Source of the DNA: CAVVEQ01 sp963804865
Lineage (GTDB): Bacteria > Chloroflexota > Anaerolineae > Anaerolineales > Anaerolineaceae
Assembly: GCA_963804865.1 (NCBI GenBank)
Contig: CAWDSH010000001.1
Span: forward strand, 372,001 to 436,000
Direction: 5' to 3'
DNA length: 64,000 nt
Within the stretch, counting starts at the first letter, position 1. Each line of letters begins with the position of its first letter. A program made the translations under genes and the position numbers. The notes under the pieces are model-generated. The model made no database searches. It was not told where the DNA came from and saw nothing but the letters and a program-made list of their open reading frames with translations. Below are positions 24,731-35,109 of the stretch, in pieces.

Positions 24731-26260
24731 ATGCGAATTAGTAATCATATATGGATAATTATTTTAATTTTGATAGTTATCACAATCCCATTTCTTTATG
24801 GTTTTATAAACTCAGAATCCGATTATGTTTTTGGGGGATTTCTTCTTAATCCTATCGATGGGAATTCATACTTAGCAAAAATGCATGAAGGGTGGGAGGG
24901 ATCCTGGAGTTTTTCTCTTCCTTACACGCCTATCCAGGGAAATGGCGTTTTCCTGTTTATTTTTTATTTGTTTTTAGGTCATCTTTCACGTTGGTTTAAT
25001 TTACCATTGATCATAAGTTTTCATCTCACACGATTGATCTGCTCGATTTTCTTTTTATCAGTGTTATGGAGATTTATAAATTTTCATATTAAAGATAACA
25101 AGGTGGCAATATCCGCCTTTATTTTGTCTGGTTTGGGTTCAGGATTAGGATGGATTGCATCAATCTTTAGGATGCTACCAATGGATTTTTGGGTGGCAGA
25201 AGCGTATCCATTCTTATCGACTTTTTCTAATCCACATTTCCCACTGAGCCTGGGTCTGATTTTAGCAGGATGCATAATTTTTAAAAATCCATTTCAGAAA
25301 ATGAAAAGACCGTTCCTTTTCTCTATTGGATTTCTACTCGCTGTAATTCTCCCTTTTGGTTTTGTGATTTTAGGTCTCTTGCTTCTGATTGAGTATGTGA
25401 TTTCTTGGAAGGATCATATCAAGAATCAATTGATCGATCTGATTAGTTTTTCTATAGGTGGTTTTCCAGTATTGCTTTATCAATTCGTCATTATTAATAC
25501 CGATCCACAGCTCATGGTCTGGAACATTCAGAATCAAACACCTGCACCAGAACCTATTAATTTGATTCTTTCATTATCCCCAGCGCTCATATTTGCATTA
25601 TTCAATTTCTCTCGAAAGAACGATTTCAAAAGAGATCAATCTACTTTGTCTTTGATAATGTGGATGGTTGTGGGAATTCTACTCACGTACCTGCCATTCA
25701 ATTTACAGCGCCGTTTTTTATTAGGGATATTTATTCCAGTATCAATTCTTGCGATGAAATATTTGTCCAAACGGGTCGATAAACAAAAAAACAGATTTCT
25801 TGTAGGTGTTCTAATATCTTTTTCACTCATCAGTAATCTGATAATCGTCATTTCTGGTTTTGTTGGTATGAAATCTTACCAACCGATCCTTTACATCACA
25901 AAAAGTGAATATGAAGGATTCAAATGGATAAATTCCAGGACGAGTAACGATGATTTGATCTTGTCAACTACTCGAATGGGATTGTTCTTGCCTGCTTATA
26001 CAGGAAGACGAGTAATTTATGGCCATCCATTTGAGACAGTTAACGCATTAGTAAATGAAAAAATTGTCAATGAGTTTTTTTCTTGCAGCTTGACCAGAGA
26101 AGAAGAAGAAGAAATCGTCCGGAATTTTGATGTCGATTATATATTTTGGTCATCTAGTAACTCAGGTGAAGAATGCTTACCAAGATTGCTTGATGGGAGT
26201 AATCCCATAACCACCATTGAATATCCATCAGGAATGACTAAGATTTATGAAATTCATTAG
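24731..26260 (+). CDS. Polytopic membrane protein, GT-C-like, module copy 1A
   Basis: 509 residues with about ten membrane segments. The first long extracytoplasmic loop holds DGNSYLAKM (43-51) and SLPYTP. Near 320 is PFNLQRRFLLGIF, and the C-terminal soluble part contains FDVDYIFWSSS. All of these recur in the gene at 28364, so the two are paralogues. The topology and the acidic first-loop residue resemble GT-C glycosyltransferases that use polyprenyl-phosphate sugars, but no catalytic residue is proven. Its stop overlaps the start of the YfhO-like gene by 14 bases. Likely envelope polysaccharide or glycoprotein work; function is inferred only. Confidence 0.7.
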   Translation: MRISNHIWIIILILIVITIPFLYGFINSESDYVFGGFLLNPIDGNSYLAKMHEGWEGSWSFSLPYTPIQGNGVFLFIFYLFLGHLSRWFNLPLIISFHLTRLICSIFFLSVLWRFINFHIKDNKVAISAFILSGLGSGLGWIASIFRMLPMDFWVAEAYPFLSTFSNPHFPLSLGLILAGCIIFKNPFQKMKRPFLFSIGFLLAVILPFGFVILGLLLLIEYVISWKDHIKNQLIDLISFSIGGFPVLLYQFVIINTDPQLMVWNIQNQTPAPEPINLILSLSPALIFALFNFSRKNDFKRDQSTLSLIMWMVVGILLTYLPFNLQRRFLLGIFIPVSILAMKYLSKRVDKQKNRFLVGVLISFSLISNLIIVISGFVGMKSYQPILYITKSEYEGFKWINSRTSNDDLILSTTRMGLFLPAYTGRRVIYGHPFETVNALVNEKIVNEFFSCSLTREEEEEIVRNFDVDYIFWSSSNSGEECLPRLLDGSNPITTIEYPSGMTKIYEIH

Positions 26261-28367
26261 AAAAGATCAACTACTTTTGTTATTGATCTTACTCATCCCT
26301 ATTGCAGTGTTTTTTCCAAAAATAGGCTATTTCGCATATCCATTACAATCAGATTATTCGGATCTAGTCATTACACATTATCCAAATGCTGTATACATTC
26401 GAAATGCGATATTAGAAGAACATAGTATTCCTTTGTGGTCTCAATTGATTTTCAGCGGCTATCCATTCCACGCTGATCCTTTGACTGGTTACCTTTACCC
26501 GCCAAATTGGATTACTTACATCCTTCCTTTACCTTTCGCTTTTAATGTACTGATATACGCCCATATTCTTGGGGGCTCGATCGGATTGTATAAATTCCTC
26601 AGGAATAGAAAGTTGTCAAGGTGGAGTGCTGTTGCTGGCGCTCTTGCATTTGAAATAATGCCCAAAATATGGGCTCATTATGCAGCTGGGCACGTTTCGC
26701 TTGTATGCGCTGTGTGCCTCACTCCATGGTTACTTTATTCAATTGAGAGAAGCCTGGATCCAAAAAATAAATTAGATAATTATTTACCGGCTGTAATTTT
26801 TGCTGGAATACTTTTAGCTGATCTTAGGTGGGCTCCATATGCATTAATTTTATGGATAACATACCTAATCCATAGAGTGTGGTCGAATAAGATAAAAACA
26901 TTCATATTCGATCAAATAAAGTCCTTATTATTGTCAATATTACTGGCGTCACCATTATTATTGCCACTCATTCAATATACAAGTCTATCTACTCGATCCA
27001 TGATGAGCCTCTCTGATTCGCTTTATTTTTCACTACCACTAGTCAAATTGATCAGCCTATTATTTCCGACTTTTGGTGGCAATGCTGAATGGGTGACATA
27101 TATAGGCGTTTTTCCTCTTATTTCCTATTTCTTGATATTTACATTTAAACGAAAAGAAGCCATTTATTGGTTTCTGATTTCGCTATTGGCAATATTGATT
27201 GCGATTTCTGGATCAATTCCTTACCTCTCTTCAATCTGGCAACTTCCTGGATTTAATTTATTACGGGTTCCGGCAAGAGCGATATTTCTTCTTGGCATAT
27301 CTTCGACAGTAATTCTTGCTTTGGTGCTTGAGGACTTGAGAAAGGGCATCAATACGTCGGAACAAAAGAAATTGATTAGGATTTTGCTTTTTAGTGTCCT
27401 AATGTTTTCGATAATCCTCGCAACATCCATTATTTACATCTCAAAAACAATCCAAAATGAAATGATTTGGAGTCTTAGCTTGTTATTGACTATTGAACTG
27501 ATACTTTTTTTGTTAATCCGCAATGAAATTAAATATGCAAACATATTGATCATTATTTTGATCTGCCTAGCAGTAATCGACATGTCTGTTATAAATTTTC
27601 AATCCATTCGCTATCGAGAGAAAGGTGTCGTTCTGGGCGAATCGGAAAAAGTAGTTGAATATATAACATCGCAAGAAGGAATATTTCGCACATATTCCCC
27701 CTCCTATAGTATTCCTCAACAAATAGCCGCAATAAATCACTTAAAGTCAGCAGATGGAGTGAATCCATTACAGCTTAGCAAGTATTCCAGATTCATGGAA
27801 AAAGCCACCGGCGTTACGGCAAGTGGATATAGTGTGACAATTCCAGCATTTATTACCGGAACTCCTGATCTAGATAATCAGGATGCGCTGCTGAATGGAT
27901 CCTTACTTGGTTTGATAAATGTCAAGTTCGTTATCAGTGAATTTTCAATTAGTAATGATGAATTAGAACTTATTGATGAATTTGATGATACTTATATTTA
28001 TCAAAATCGAAGTTATTTACCTCGTGTTTGGATACAGAATCCCGATGCTCAAATTGGGAAAGTGATTTTGGAAGCTCCAGAACTTGAAATATCGCTCAAT
28101 AAGATAAGAATTCATACGCGCAAATCTGGATTATTGGTGCTTTCTGAAATTAATTATCCAGGTTGGTCTGTGTCTGTAGATGGGGATAAAGAAACTATTG
28201 TAGAAGTCCAGGGATTATTACGCGCAGTAATCCTTACACCTGGTGAGCATATTGTTGTTTTTCAATATCTACCAACCTGGCTATTTATAGGAATTTTCTT
28301 GTGCGTCTCATGTATTATTTTCATTTCAATTTGTTCCATAAATCGTGAAAAGGTGCTTAAACGATGA
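26247..28367 (+). CDS. YfhO-family membrane protein, module copy 1B
   Basis: 706 residues. About a dozen membrane segments occupy residues 7-450. The first loop has QSDYSDLVITHYPNAVYIRNAI, followed by PLWSQLIFSGYPFHADPLTGYLYPPNW, the YfhO hallmark. A C-terminal beta-rich domain carries INYPGWSVSVDGDKE near 633-647, before a last membrane segment. YfhO proteins in Firmicutes are needed for glycosylation of lipoteichoic acid and are GT-C-like. The partner gene upstream and the second module downstream suggest related transferases working together. Confidence 0.78.
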   Translation: MKFIRKDQLLLLLILLIPIAVFFPKIGYFAYPLQSDYSDLVITHYPNAVYIRNAILEEHSIPLWSQLIFSGYPFHADPLTGYLYPPNWITYILPLPFAFNVLIYAHILGGSIGLYKFLRNRKLSRWSAVAGALAFEIMPKIWAHYAAGHVSLVCAVCLTPWLLYSIERSLDPKNKLDNYLPAVIFAGILLADLRWAPYALILWITYLIHRVWSNKIKTFIFDQIKSLLLSILLASPLLLPLIQYTSLSTRSMMSLSDSLYFSLPLVKLISLLFPTFGGNAEWVTYIGVFPLISYFLIFTFKRKEAIYWFLISLLAILIAISGSIPYLSSIWQLPGFNLLRVPARAIFLLGISSTVILALVLEDLRKGINTSEQKKLIRILLFSVLMFSIILATSIIYISKTIQNEMIWSLSLLLTIELILFLLIRNEIKYANILIIILICLAVIDMSVINFQSIRYREKGVVLGESEKVVEYITSQEGIFRTYSPSYSIPQQIAAINHLKSADGVNPLQLSKYSRFMEKATGVTASGYSVTIPAFITGTPDLDNQDALLNGSLLGLINVKFVISEFSISNDELELIDEFDDTYIYQNRSYLPRVWIQNPDAQIGKVILEAPELEISLNKIRIHTRKSGLLVLSEINYPGWSVSVDGDKETIVEVQGLLRAVILTPGEHIVVFQYLPTWLFIGIFLCVSCIIFISICSINREKVLKR

Positions 28368-29959
28368 CGAAGGAAGAAAAAAAGTGGTTGTTATTATTAA
28401 GTATTTTTCTTATCCTATTTACTTCAATTCCTTATCTGATAGGATATTCGAGAGAGGGAAAGGATTGGCGTTTTTCAGGTTTCGTAATTAATCTAGAAGA
28501 TGGTAACTCCTATTTGGCGAAGATGATTAGAGGTGCAGAAAATGATTGGTTATTCCGCACCCCATATACTGCCTACCCCCAAAAGGGTTTTTTCTCGTTT
28601 TTACCGTATCTGCTATTAGGAAAACTCACCTCATCACCCAATCAACACGATCAAGTCGTTGCTTTATTTCATGTATTCCGAATCTTAGGAATCATCACTT
28701 TATCCTATGCAACGTATAAATTTATTTCTTTATTTATAGACGACTTGAAATTAAGGCAATTCGGCACAGTTGTAACTTTATTGGGTGGGGGAATTGGGTG
28801 GCTTTCATTATTGGGATTTACCAATTTATGGGGAGGGAGAATCCCTGTAGAATTCTATTCACCGGAATCATTCGGTTTTTTAATGATTTTTAGCCTACCG
28901 CATTTGTGTTTTTCAAGGGCATTCCTGCTGATAGCATTACGAGAATTCTTGCTTAATTCAAAGGATTTTTCATGGAAAGCAGTATTAAAAAAAGGATTAC
29001 CCTGGGTAGCTATTGGTTTCTTTCAGCCGCTAACAATCGTCTCTGGATGGTTAATCATGGGAGCTTTTTGGGTGGCAGATATCATTGCGATCATTATGCA
29101 GAAATCGAAAAAACATCTTGAATTAGAGAAACACAAACAATTATTTCTAAATACTATAATTCCAATTGTTTTTTCAACCCCATTCGTTATCTATAATTTT
29201 CTTGCATTTCAATTTGATCCTTATCTCAAACAATGGTTGAACCAGAATATTCTAATATCCCCTCCCATCATTGATTATCTGTTTGCTTATGTTCTCTTCT
29301 TACCACTTACCTGTTTTGGTTTATGCAAACTTATAAGAAAAAATCATTCACAAGGAATATTCCTTTCCCTCGCAATGGTCTTACTTCTCAGTGCGGCATA
29401 TATTCCATACAATCTACAACGACGATTGTTGGAAGGGATATTTGTTTTTTTGGTGATTGCCATGTGCGTAGGGATTTCAAAACTAAAGATCCAATTCGTA
29501 AAACCAATTACGAGTTTCATGTATCTCAGCTTAATCTCGACGATTATTCTTGTTTCAGGAACTGTTATGTCATTATGGATCCCTAAGGATCCTCTTTACA
29601 TTGAAAAAGGAAAAAGTATTGCGTATGAGGAATTGGGTGGGTTGGTAGAAAAAGATTCGGTCATATTGGCATCGTATCAAACTAGTAATCAGCTACCTGC
29701 ATGGATTCCAGTATTTACATTGATTGGCCATGGACCTGAAAGCGCAAATTTGAATGAACTGCAAACACGTATCAAATCCTTTTTTCACGCCCAGGCATCC
29801 GATGATGCTCGTTTATCCTTAATAGATGAGTTCAATATAAACTACGTTTTTTATGGTCCTGAGGAAAGAGAACTTGGATCCTGGGATCCCAGTTCTCTAC
29901 CAGATTCAAAATTGATGGTTTCTAATGACTCTTACCAAATTTACCAGATTACTAGGTAG
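28364..29959 (+). CDS. Polytopic membrane protein, GT-C-like, module copy 2A
   Basis: 531 residues, paralogous to the gene at 24731: shared DGNSYLAKM (46-54), RTPYTAYPQKG loop, PYNLQRRLLEGIF and the C-terminal FNINYVFYGPEE. About ten membrane segments. Its start overlaps the stop of the first YfhO-like gene (ATGA). Same tentative role as copy 1A, an envelope glycan transferase-like protein. Divergence from copy 1A is large, so the duplication is old or the copies were acquired separately. Confidence 0.7.
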   Translation: MTKEEKKWLLLLSIFLILFTSIPYLIGYSREGKDWRFSGFVINLEDGNSYLAKMIRGAENDWLFRTPYTAYPQKGFFSFLPYLLLGKLTSSPNQHDQVVALFHVFRILGIITLSYATYKFISLFIDDLKLRQFGTVVTLLGGGIGWLSLLGFTNLWGGRIPVEFYSPESFGFLMIFSLPHLCFSRAFLLIALREFLLNSKDFSWKAVLKKGLPWVAIGFFQPLTIVSGWLIMGAFWVADIIAIIMQKSKKHLELEKHKQLFLNTIIPIVFSTPFVIYNFLAFQFDPYLKQWLNQNILISPPIIDYLFAYVLFLPLTCFGLCKLIRKNHSQGIFLSLAMVLLLSAAYIPYNLQRRLLEGIFVFLVIAMCVGISKLKIQFVKPITSFMYLSLISTIILVSGTVMSLWIPKDPLYIEKGKSIAYEELGGLVEKDSVILASYQTSNQLPAWIPVFTLIGHGPESANLNELQTRIKSFFHAQASDDARLSLIDEFNINYVFYGPEERELGSWDPSSLPDSKLMVSNDSYQIYQITR

Positions 29960-29966
29960 GAAATTA

Positions 29967-32297
29967 ATGAAATCAATTCAAAAATTGAGTCATTTATATA
30001 TCCTCATATTAGGTCCAATAATATTATTTTTGCCATCGATAATAAAAAATGAAGTTCTATTTTGGGGGACCGCATCTCTGCAGTTTATTCCCTGGAGAGC
30101 ATTGGCTTTAGATACACTACTTAAAGGATCGATGCCGCTTTGGAATCCCTTTAATAGTATGGGCGCACCTTTGCTTGCTAATTATCAAGTGGCTTTTTTT
30201 TATCCTCCTAATTGGATTCAATTACCATTCTATTATTTTGGAGGTGTTCCCGGACTTGCGACAAGTTTTACTGTACTAGTCATTCTTCATTTGGTTTTTG
30301 CCAGCCTGGGGATGGCGTTTTTCCTTAAGTCAAATAAAGTTGGGGATTTTGGTCAAGTGATAGGTGGGCTAGCGTTTTCACTAAGTGGGTATTTGATTGC
30401 AAGGGTTTCTTTTTTCAGCATAATTTGGACTGTGTCATGGATGCCCTGGATTTTTTATTTTATATCTGAAATTACATCCCAGGAATCATATTCGTTAAAA
30501 AATAATGCTAATAGGAAGAATTATTTTGGGTTGATCGTTTGTTTATGGATGCTTTTATTAGCAGGACACGCACAATCAGCGTGGTACATAATCTTGCTCG
30601 TTCTGATCTGGTCTGTCATCAAAATAATCCGATCCAGATTGGATAAGCATCAGTTTTTAATTACCGGCTTATTTATGATTGCCCTAATTTGGGCAGTATC
30701 ACTTTCAGCAATTCAATTAATCCCAACTTATGAGTACCTTACAGAATCTCAACGAGCGATAGCACTTGAAAAAAATTACGCTCTTAATTATTCGTTTTGG
30801 CCCTGGAGATTAATAACATTCTTAATGCCATTTCTCTTTGGTTCCCCCGCGAATGGTACTGCATGGGGTTATGGAAACTTTTGGGAAGACGCTGTCTTTG
30901 TTGGTGTCTGGCCATTCTTATTATTCATTTATTCAATTTTCAATATATTTAAGAAAAAAACACAAAACATTGAACTGGAAATATTTTCAATAACAGCAGT
31001 ATTGATGGGAATTATTCTTGCGCTTGGTAAAAACACGCTTGTTTTTAATTTCTTATTTGACCATATCCCAACTTTTGATATATTCCAGGCTCCATCCCGT
31101 TTCATGCTTTGGACGATTTTTGGACTGGCAATTTTAGCAGGGAAGGGTGGGGATGCCTTAAATAATCTTCAAGAGATTCGCATTAAAAAATTCCTCTTCA
31201 TCCCGATTAGTTTTATTGGAGTTGCTATTGCCAGTATATTTTCAAGAGATCTTATCCCATATCTACCTCAAACATTTTGGCAATCTTCACTTACCTTTTC
31301 AATTATTGGATTGATCGGAGGAGTGGTAATTCTAATTTGGAAATCATCCTCGAACATCAGAATTGGCAGGATTGTGAAGAAAATATTTCTGGTCATTGTC
31401 TTAATGGACCTGATCCTTTTTGGTTACGGTTTAAATCCAACCACCTCGGTTGATATTTTTGAATCAAAAATAATGAATGCACCAAATAATTCTGATGGAC
31501 GAGTATATATTTCATTATCAGATGAGTATGATCTAAAATTTAACAGGTTCTTCAGGATACAAGATTTCCGAATGATTGAACCTTGGCAGGATGTCAACAG
31601 GGCAAATCTTCCCAATATCAATGTATTAAATGGCATCAGTGCAGTAAATAACTTTGATCCATTAATACCGTCCAGATTTTCTTACTTAATGAATGAACTT
31701 GGTAAAATGCCTCCAGATCAGTTGGAAAAATGGCTTTCACATATCAATGTTAGCGCTTACTATTTGATGAATATCAATGAAGAAAACGGAATCGAGATAA
31801 TAAAGAATAATGATAATGAACGATTTCATTGGTACAACTGTGTAGAAAGTTCGGTATCATTTAATGATTCTTGGATCAAAATAAATGAGCAATTCCTAAA
31901 TTCAGCTCATGGAAAAAAATATGCGATAATCGAAAATAGTGTTTTGAATATTTCCTCGGATTGTAATTCTGAATCGATTGCAGCAGTAACAATTATTGGT
32001 GAGAGTTCTAATTCTATATTTTTATCAGTAGAAGCTCAAGGAAACGGCTGGTTGGTGATCTCAGACACCTGGTATCCAGGCTGGAAGGCGACCGTTGATA
32101 ATAAAAATGTAAAAATATATTTAGCAGATTTCATTTTACGCGGTATTCAAATACCGAAAGGAACACACTTGGTTAGATTATGGTATGCTCCGAATAGTTT
32201 CTACTTCGGGGTAGGATTTACTTTTCTTGGTATAGTTGCATTAATTGTATTTTCTTGTTTGACATTCCTATCAAAAAAAGATTTGGAGTCCCTATGA
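29967..32297 (+). CDS. YfhO-family membrane protein, module copy 2B
   Basis: 776 residues from ATG 29967, chosen because AGGA precedes it; an earlier in-frame start at 29925 lies inside the previous gene. First-loop motif ASLQFIPWRALALDTLLKG, then PLWNPFNSMGAPLLANYQVAFFYPPNW, typical of YfhO. About a dozen membrane segments, then the beta-rich domain with DTWYPGWKATVDNKN and a final membrane segment. Paralogue of the gene at 26247. The MoxR gene start overlaps its stop by 4 bases. Confidence 0.8.
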   Translation: MKSIQKLSHLYILILGPIILFLPSIIKNEVLFWGTASLQFIPWRALALDTLLKGSMPLWNPFNSMGAPLLANYQVAFFYPPNWIQLPFYYFGGVPGLATSFTVLVILHLVFASLGMAFFLKSNKVGDFGQVIGGLAFSLSGYLIARVSFFSIIWTVSWMPWIFYFISEITSQESYSLKNNANRKNYFGLIVCLWMLLLAGHAQSAWYIILLVLIWSVIKIIRSRLDKHQFLITGLFMIALIWAVSLSAIQLIPTYEYLTESQRAIALEKNYALNYSFWPWRLITFLMPFLFGSPANGTAWGYGNFWEDAVFVGVWPFLLFIYSIFNIFKKKTQNIELEIFSITAVLMGIILALGKNTLVFNFLFDHIPTFDIFQAPSRFMLWTIFGLAILAGKGGDALNNLQEIRIKKFLFIPISFIGVAIASIFSRDLIPYLPQTFWQSSLTFSIIGLIGGVVILIWKSSSNIRIGRIVKKIFLVIVLMDLILFGYGLNPTTSVDIFESKIMNAPNNSDGRVYISLSDEYDLKFNRFFRIQDFRMIEPWQDVNRANLPNINVLNGISAVNNFDPLIPSRFSYLMNELGKMPPDQLEKWLSHINVSAYYLMNINEENGIEIIKNNDNERFHWYNCVESSVSFNDSWIKINEQFLNSAHGKKYAIIENSVLNISSDCNSESIAAVTIIGESSNSIFLSVEAQGNGWLVISDTWYPGWKATVDNKNVKIYLADFILRGIQIPKGTHLVRLWYAPNSFYFGVGFTFLGIVALIVFSCLTFLSKKDLESL

Positions 32298-33292
32298 CAC
32301 CAACGCGTTCCAAAAAGAAAAATCTTTCCGATGCTAAGGGGGCAAGTATTTATGAGCTCTCAAAAAGAATTATCGCTAATCTAGAAAAAGTGATTGTTGG
32401 AAAGCAGCAAGCTCTGGAGTTCACCGTAGCGAGCCTTTTATGCCAGGGACATCTACTAATCGAAGATGTACCAGGCGTTGGCAAGACAATGCTTGCCCGA
32501 AGCCTAGCTTTATCTCTGGGTTGTTCAATAAATAGAATCCAATTCACGCCGGATATGCTCCCAAGTGATGTAATTGGCGTATCCATATTTAACCAGAATA
32601 ACAGGAAATTCGAATTTAGAGCGGGTCCCCTTTTTTCTAATATCATTCTTGCTGATGAGATAAATCGGGCTACGCCTAAAACTCAATCTGCTCTTCTAGA
32701 GGCGATGGAAGAAAAACAAGTCACCGTCGACGGAATTACCCACATATTGGACAAGCCTTTTATGGTGATGGCTACTCAAAATCCTATCGAATATGAAGGT
32801 ACTTTTCCTTTGCCCGAGGCTCAATTGGATCGGTTTTTATTCAGGATTTCATTAGGGTATCCTGCTTTTTTGGATGAAATCAAGGTCCTTGAGAATCAGC
32901 AGCATATTCATCCAATATTTACATTAAAAGAAGTAATTTCTAAAACTGAAATTCTAGAAGCTCAGGAAAATGTAAAGAAGATCTATATTTCTCCGGCAGT
33001 AAAAAGGTATATTGTTGAATTAACCCGTGCAACCAGGCACCATAAGGATGTTTATTTGGGGGCGAGCCCGAGGGGAAGTATCGGATTATTTAAAGCAGGG
33101 CAAACGATAGCAGCGATCAATCAAAGAGATTATGTATTACCAGATGATATTAAACTACTGGCAGAATCAGTTTTGGCACATCGCCTCGTAATTAATCCTT
33201 CGGCACTTGTACATAATACTTCAGCGCCGATGGTGGTGCGCGAGATTCTTGAAACGGTACCTGTCCCCACGGATTCTAATTTTGAAAGTTAG
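32294..33292 (+). CDS. MoxR-family AAA+ ATPase
   Basis: 332 residues from ATG 32294 (GGAG 8 bases upstream; the ATG overlaps the preceding TGA). Walker A DVPGVGKT at about 58-65, Walker B IILADEINRA at about 117-126, then ATQNPIEYEGTFPLPEAQLDRFLF, characteristic of MoxR. MoxR ATPases act as chaperones that assemble or activate metalloproteins or complexes and almost always pair with DUF58 proteins, as here. The client may be one of the neighbouring membrane proteins or an envelope system. Confidence 0.92.
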   Translation: MTPTRSKKKNLSDAKGASIYELSKRIIANLEKVIVGKQQALEFTVASLLCQGHLLIEDVPGVGKTMLARSLALSLGCSINRIQFTPDMLPSDVIGVSIFNQNNRKFEFRAGPLFSNIILADEINRATPKTQSALLEAMEEKQVTVDGITHILDKPFMVMATQNPIEYEGTFPLPEAQLDRFLFRISLGYPAFLDEIKVLENQQHIHPIFTLKEVISKTEILEAQENVKKIYISPAVKRYIVELTRATRHHKDVYLGASPRGSIGLFKAGQTIAAINQRDYVLPDDIKLLAESVLAHRLVINPSALVHNTSAPMVVREILETVPVPTDSNFES

Positions 33293-34605
33293 TGCAATTG
33301 AAAGTAAATAATCATTTTTGGATTGTTTTGATTCTCACATTTTTGATGGGGCTCATTCAATTTTGGATGAGGCAAGATATTATCCAAAGATTCTATTTTC
33401 TATTAATTGGAATGATCATTATTTGTTTTTTTTGGACGTTACTGTCATTGAAAGGGATCGAATTAAAACGATTCTCAAAAAGCTATCGGGAGGAACTTGG
33501 GAAAGTTATTGAAGAAAGATTTGAGATTCACAATAAATCCCGATTACCAAAAATGTGGATAGAGATTCTTGATCAATCAATCCTTCCTGGTGTAAATGGA
33601 TCCCGAATAATTACTTCAATAAAACCAGGACAAACCAGGGTCTTTCAAAACCTTCGAAGGTTAACCAGGCGAGGGGAGTATAAATTAGGACCTACAATAA
33701 TAAAAAGTGGGGATCCGTTTGGTTTATTTTCCTTTGAAAAGCTATTTGAAGCAGATAATAGTTTGTTAGTATTGCCATTTTTCTTTTCGATTTCATCCTT
33801 AAAATCATCTCCCGGGCAGTTGTCAGGAAGAAGAGCAATCCGGAAAACTTCCCACAATAAAACAGCATACGCTTCCGGTGTAAGAGAATATAAACCCGGG
33901 GATTCTTTAAGTAGAATTCATTGGCGATCTACTGCAAAAAAAGAAAGGTTTATGGTTAAAGAATTCGAAGAAGAACCTCAATCAAATATCTGGATTTTCT
34001 TGGATGCGGATGAGAAACATGTTTTTTGTGATGAAAGCGCAAACATTATTGATGAAGAAATAATATATAACAAATCATCAACGGCACCGAGGTATTATTT
34101 ACCGAATGATTCTTTTGAATATGAAGTCGCAATCTCAGCGTCATTGCTAGATTATTTTATTCGAGAAAACCGCGCAGTCGGATTGACATGTATGTCAAAA
34201 AGAATTATCGTACATTCTCCCGAAAAAGGTAAAAGGCAACAGTCAAAAATTATTGATACTTTGGCATTTGTTCAACCAGATGGTGATTTACCAATAAGTG
34301 CTTTACTTCAGAGTCAGGCAGCGGGATTGACGAAAGGGGTAAATCTAATTGTTGTTACTGCAAATACGTCGTCGGAAATAATTAACGTTTTAGAACAGTT
34401 AAACCGAAGGGGCGCCAAAATTACTGTTATATTTGTAGATGGTCATTCGTTTGGAAATCAAAACACATCTGAGAATATTAATCAATTTCTTGAAACAAGA
34501 GGATTTAAAACTGTTAATATAAAATGTGGTGATGATGTCAAGAATGTTTTACAGATATCCAATGGAATGGAAGGGTTGGAAAATTATTATTCTAATAGCG
34601 GATAG
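33292..34605 (+). CDS. DUF58 domain protein
   Basis: 437 residues with a GTG start sharing one base with the MoxR stop. Two membrane segments near the N-terminus (about 8-22 and 33-50), a beta-rich region, then the DUF58 signature VREYKPGDSLSRIHWRSTAKKERFMVKEF near 200-228. The C-terminal part resembles a von Willebrand A-like fold (IWIFLDADEKH), which in this family works with MoxR ATPases. Co-transcribed with moxR; the run ends here and converges with moaB. Confidence 0.88.
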   Translation: MQLKVNNHFWIVLILTFLMGLIQFWMRQDIIQRFYFLLIGMIIICFFWTLLSLKGIELKRFSKSYREELGKVIEERFEIHNKSRLPKMWIEILDQSILPGVNGSRIITSIKPGQTRVFQNLRRLTRRGEYKLGPTIIKSGDPFGLFSFEKLFEADNSLLVLPFFFSISSLKSSPGQLSGRRAIRKTSHNKTAYASGVREYKPGDSLSRIHWRSTAKKERFMVKEFEEEPQSNIWIFLDADEKHVFCDESANIIDEEIIYNKSSTAPRYYLPNDSFEYEVAISASLLDYFIRENRAVGLTCMSKRIIVHSPEKGKRQQSKIIDTLAFVQPDGDLPISALLQSQAAGLTKGVNLIVVTANTSSEIINVLEQLNRRGAKITVIFVDGHSFGNQNTSENINQFLETRGFKTVNIKCGDDVKNVLQISNGMEGLENYYSNSG

Positions 34606-34607
34606 CT

Positions 34608-35102
34608 TTAGATTTTATGTTGATGATCAGTAGAAACGCCTTTTATTAAATTAATTGCGTGAGGTAGCAGGGGTAAAATAATCCGGAAGGATTCTACAGC
34701 ACCTTTTGGACTACCTGGAAGGTTAATGATCAATGTGTTTTTACAAATACCCGCGATACTGCGAGAAAGCATCGCGTGAGGATTTGTCTTATAACTTTCC
34801 GACCGTATTAATTCTACGATCCCTGGTGTCTCTTTTTCAATCACCTTGCGAGTGGCTTCAGGTGTAACATCTCTTTTGGAAAACCCTGTTCCACCCGTTG
34901 TAATAATAATATCAGCTGACTCCTTCTGACAAATCGATCGAAGCAATTTCTGAATTATTTCCAGATCATCGGGAATAATTTTCTGATATCCTACATTCCA
35001 TTTGTTTTGGAGGATTTCATTTACCAAAGCTGGTCCAGATAGGTCAATTCTTTCACCATTTGAAGCACTATCGGAAATCGTAATGACCGTAAAAGTGATC
35101 AT
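34608..35102 (-). CDS. Molybdopterin adenylyltransferase family protein (MoaB/Mog)
   Basis: 164 residues from ATG 35102, 7 bases after the preceding gene; an in-frame ATG at 35123 is an alternative overlapping start. Conserved blocks: VITISDSASNG at the N-terminus, TTGGTGFSKRDVTPEAT, which binds molybdopterin, and INLPGSPKGAVESF near the C-terminus. These proteins adenylylate molybdopterin before molybdenum insertion. The window also encodes two molybdenum hydroxylases 19 kb away, so a local need for molybdenum cofactor is plausible. Confidence 0.88.
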   Translation of the reverse strand: MITFTVITISDSASNGERIDLSGPALVNEILQNKWNVGYQKIIPDDLEIIQKLLRSICQKESADIIITTGGTGFSKRDVTPEATRKVIEKETPGIVELIRSESYKTNPHAMLSRSIAGICKNTLIINLPGSPKGAVESFRIILPLLPHAINLIKGVSTDHQHKI

Positions 35103-35109
35103 TTCTTGT

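Noticed and set aside
24731..34605. Polysaccharide biosynthesis island acquired by transfer
   Set aside because: No transposase, integrase, tRNA border or base-composition change is visible around it.
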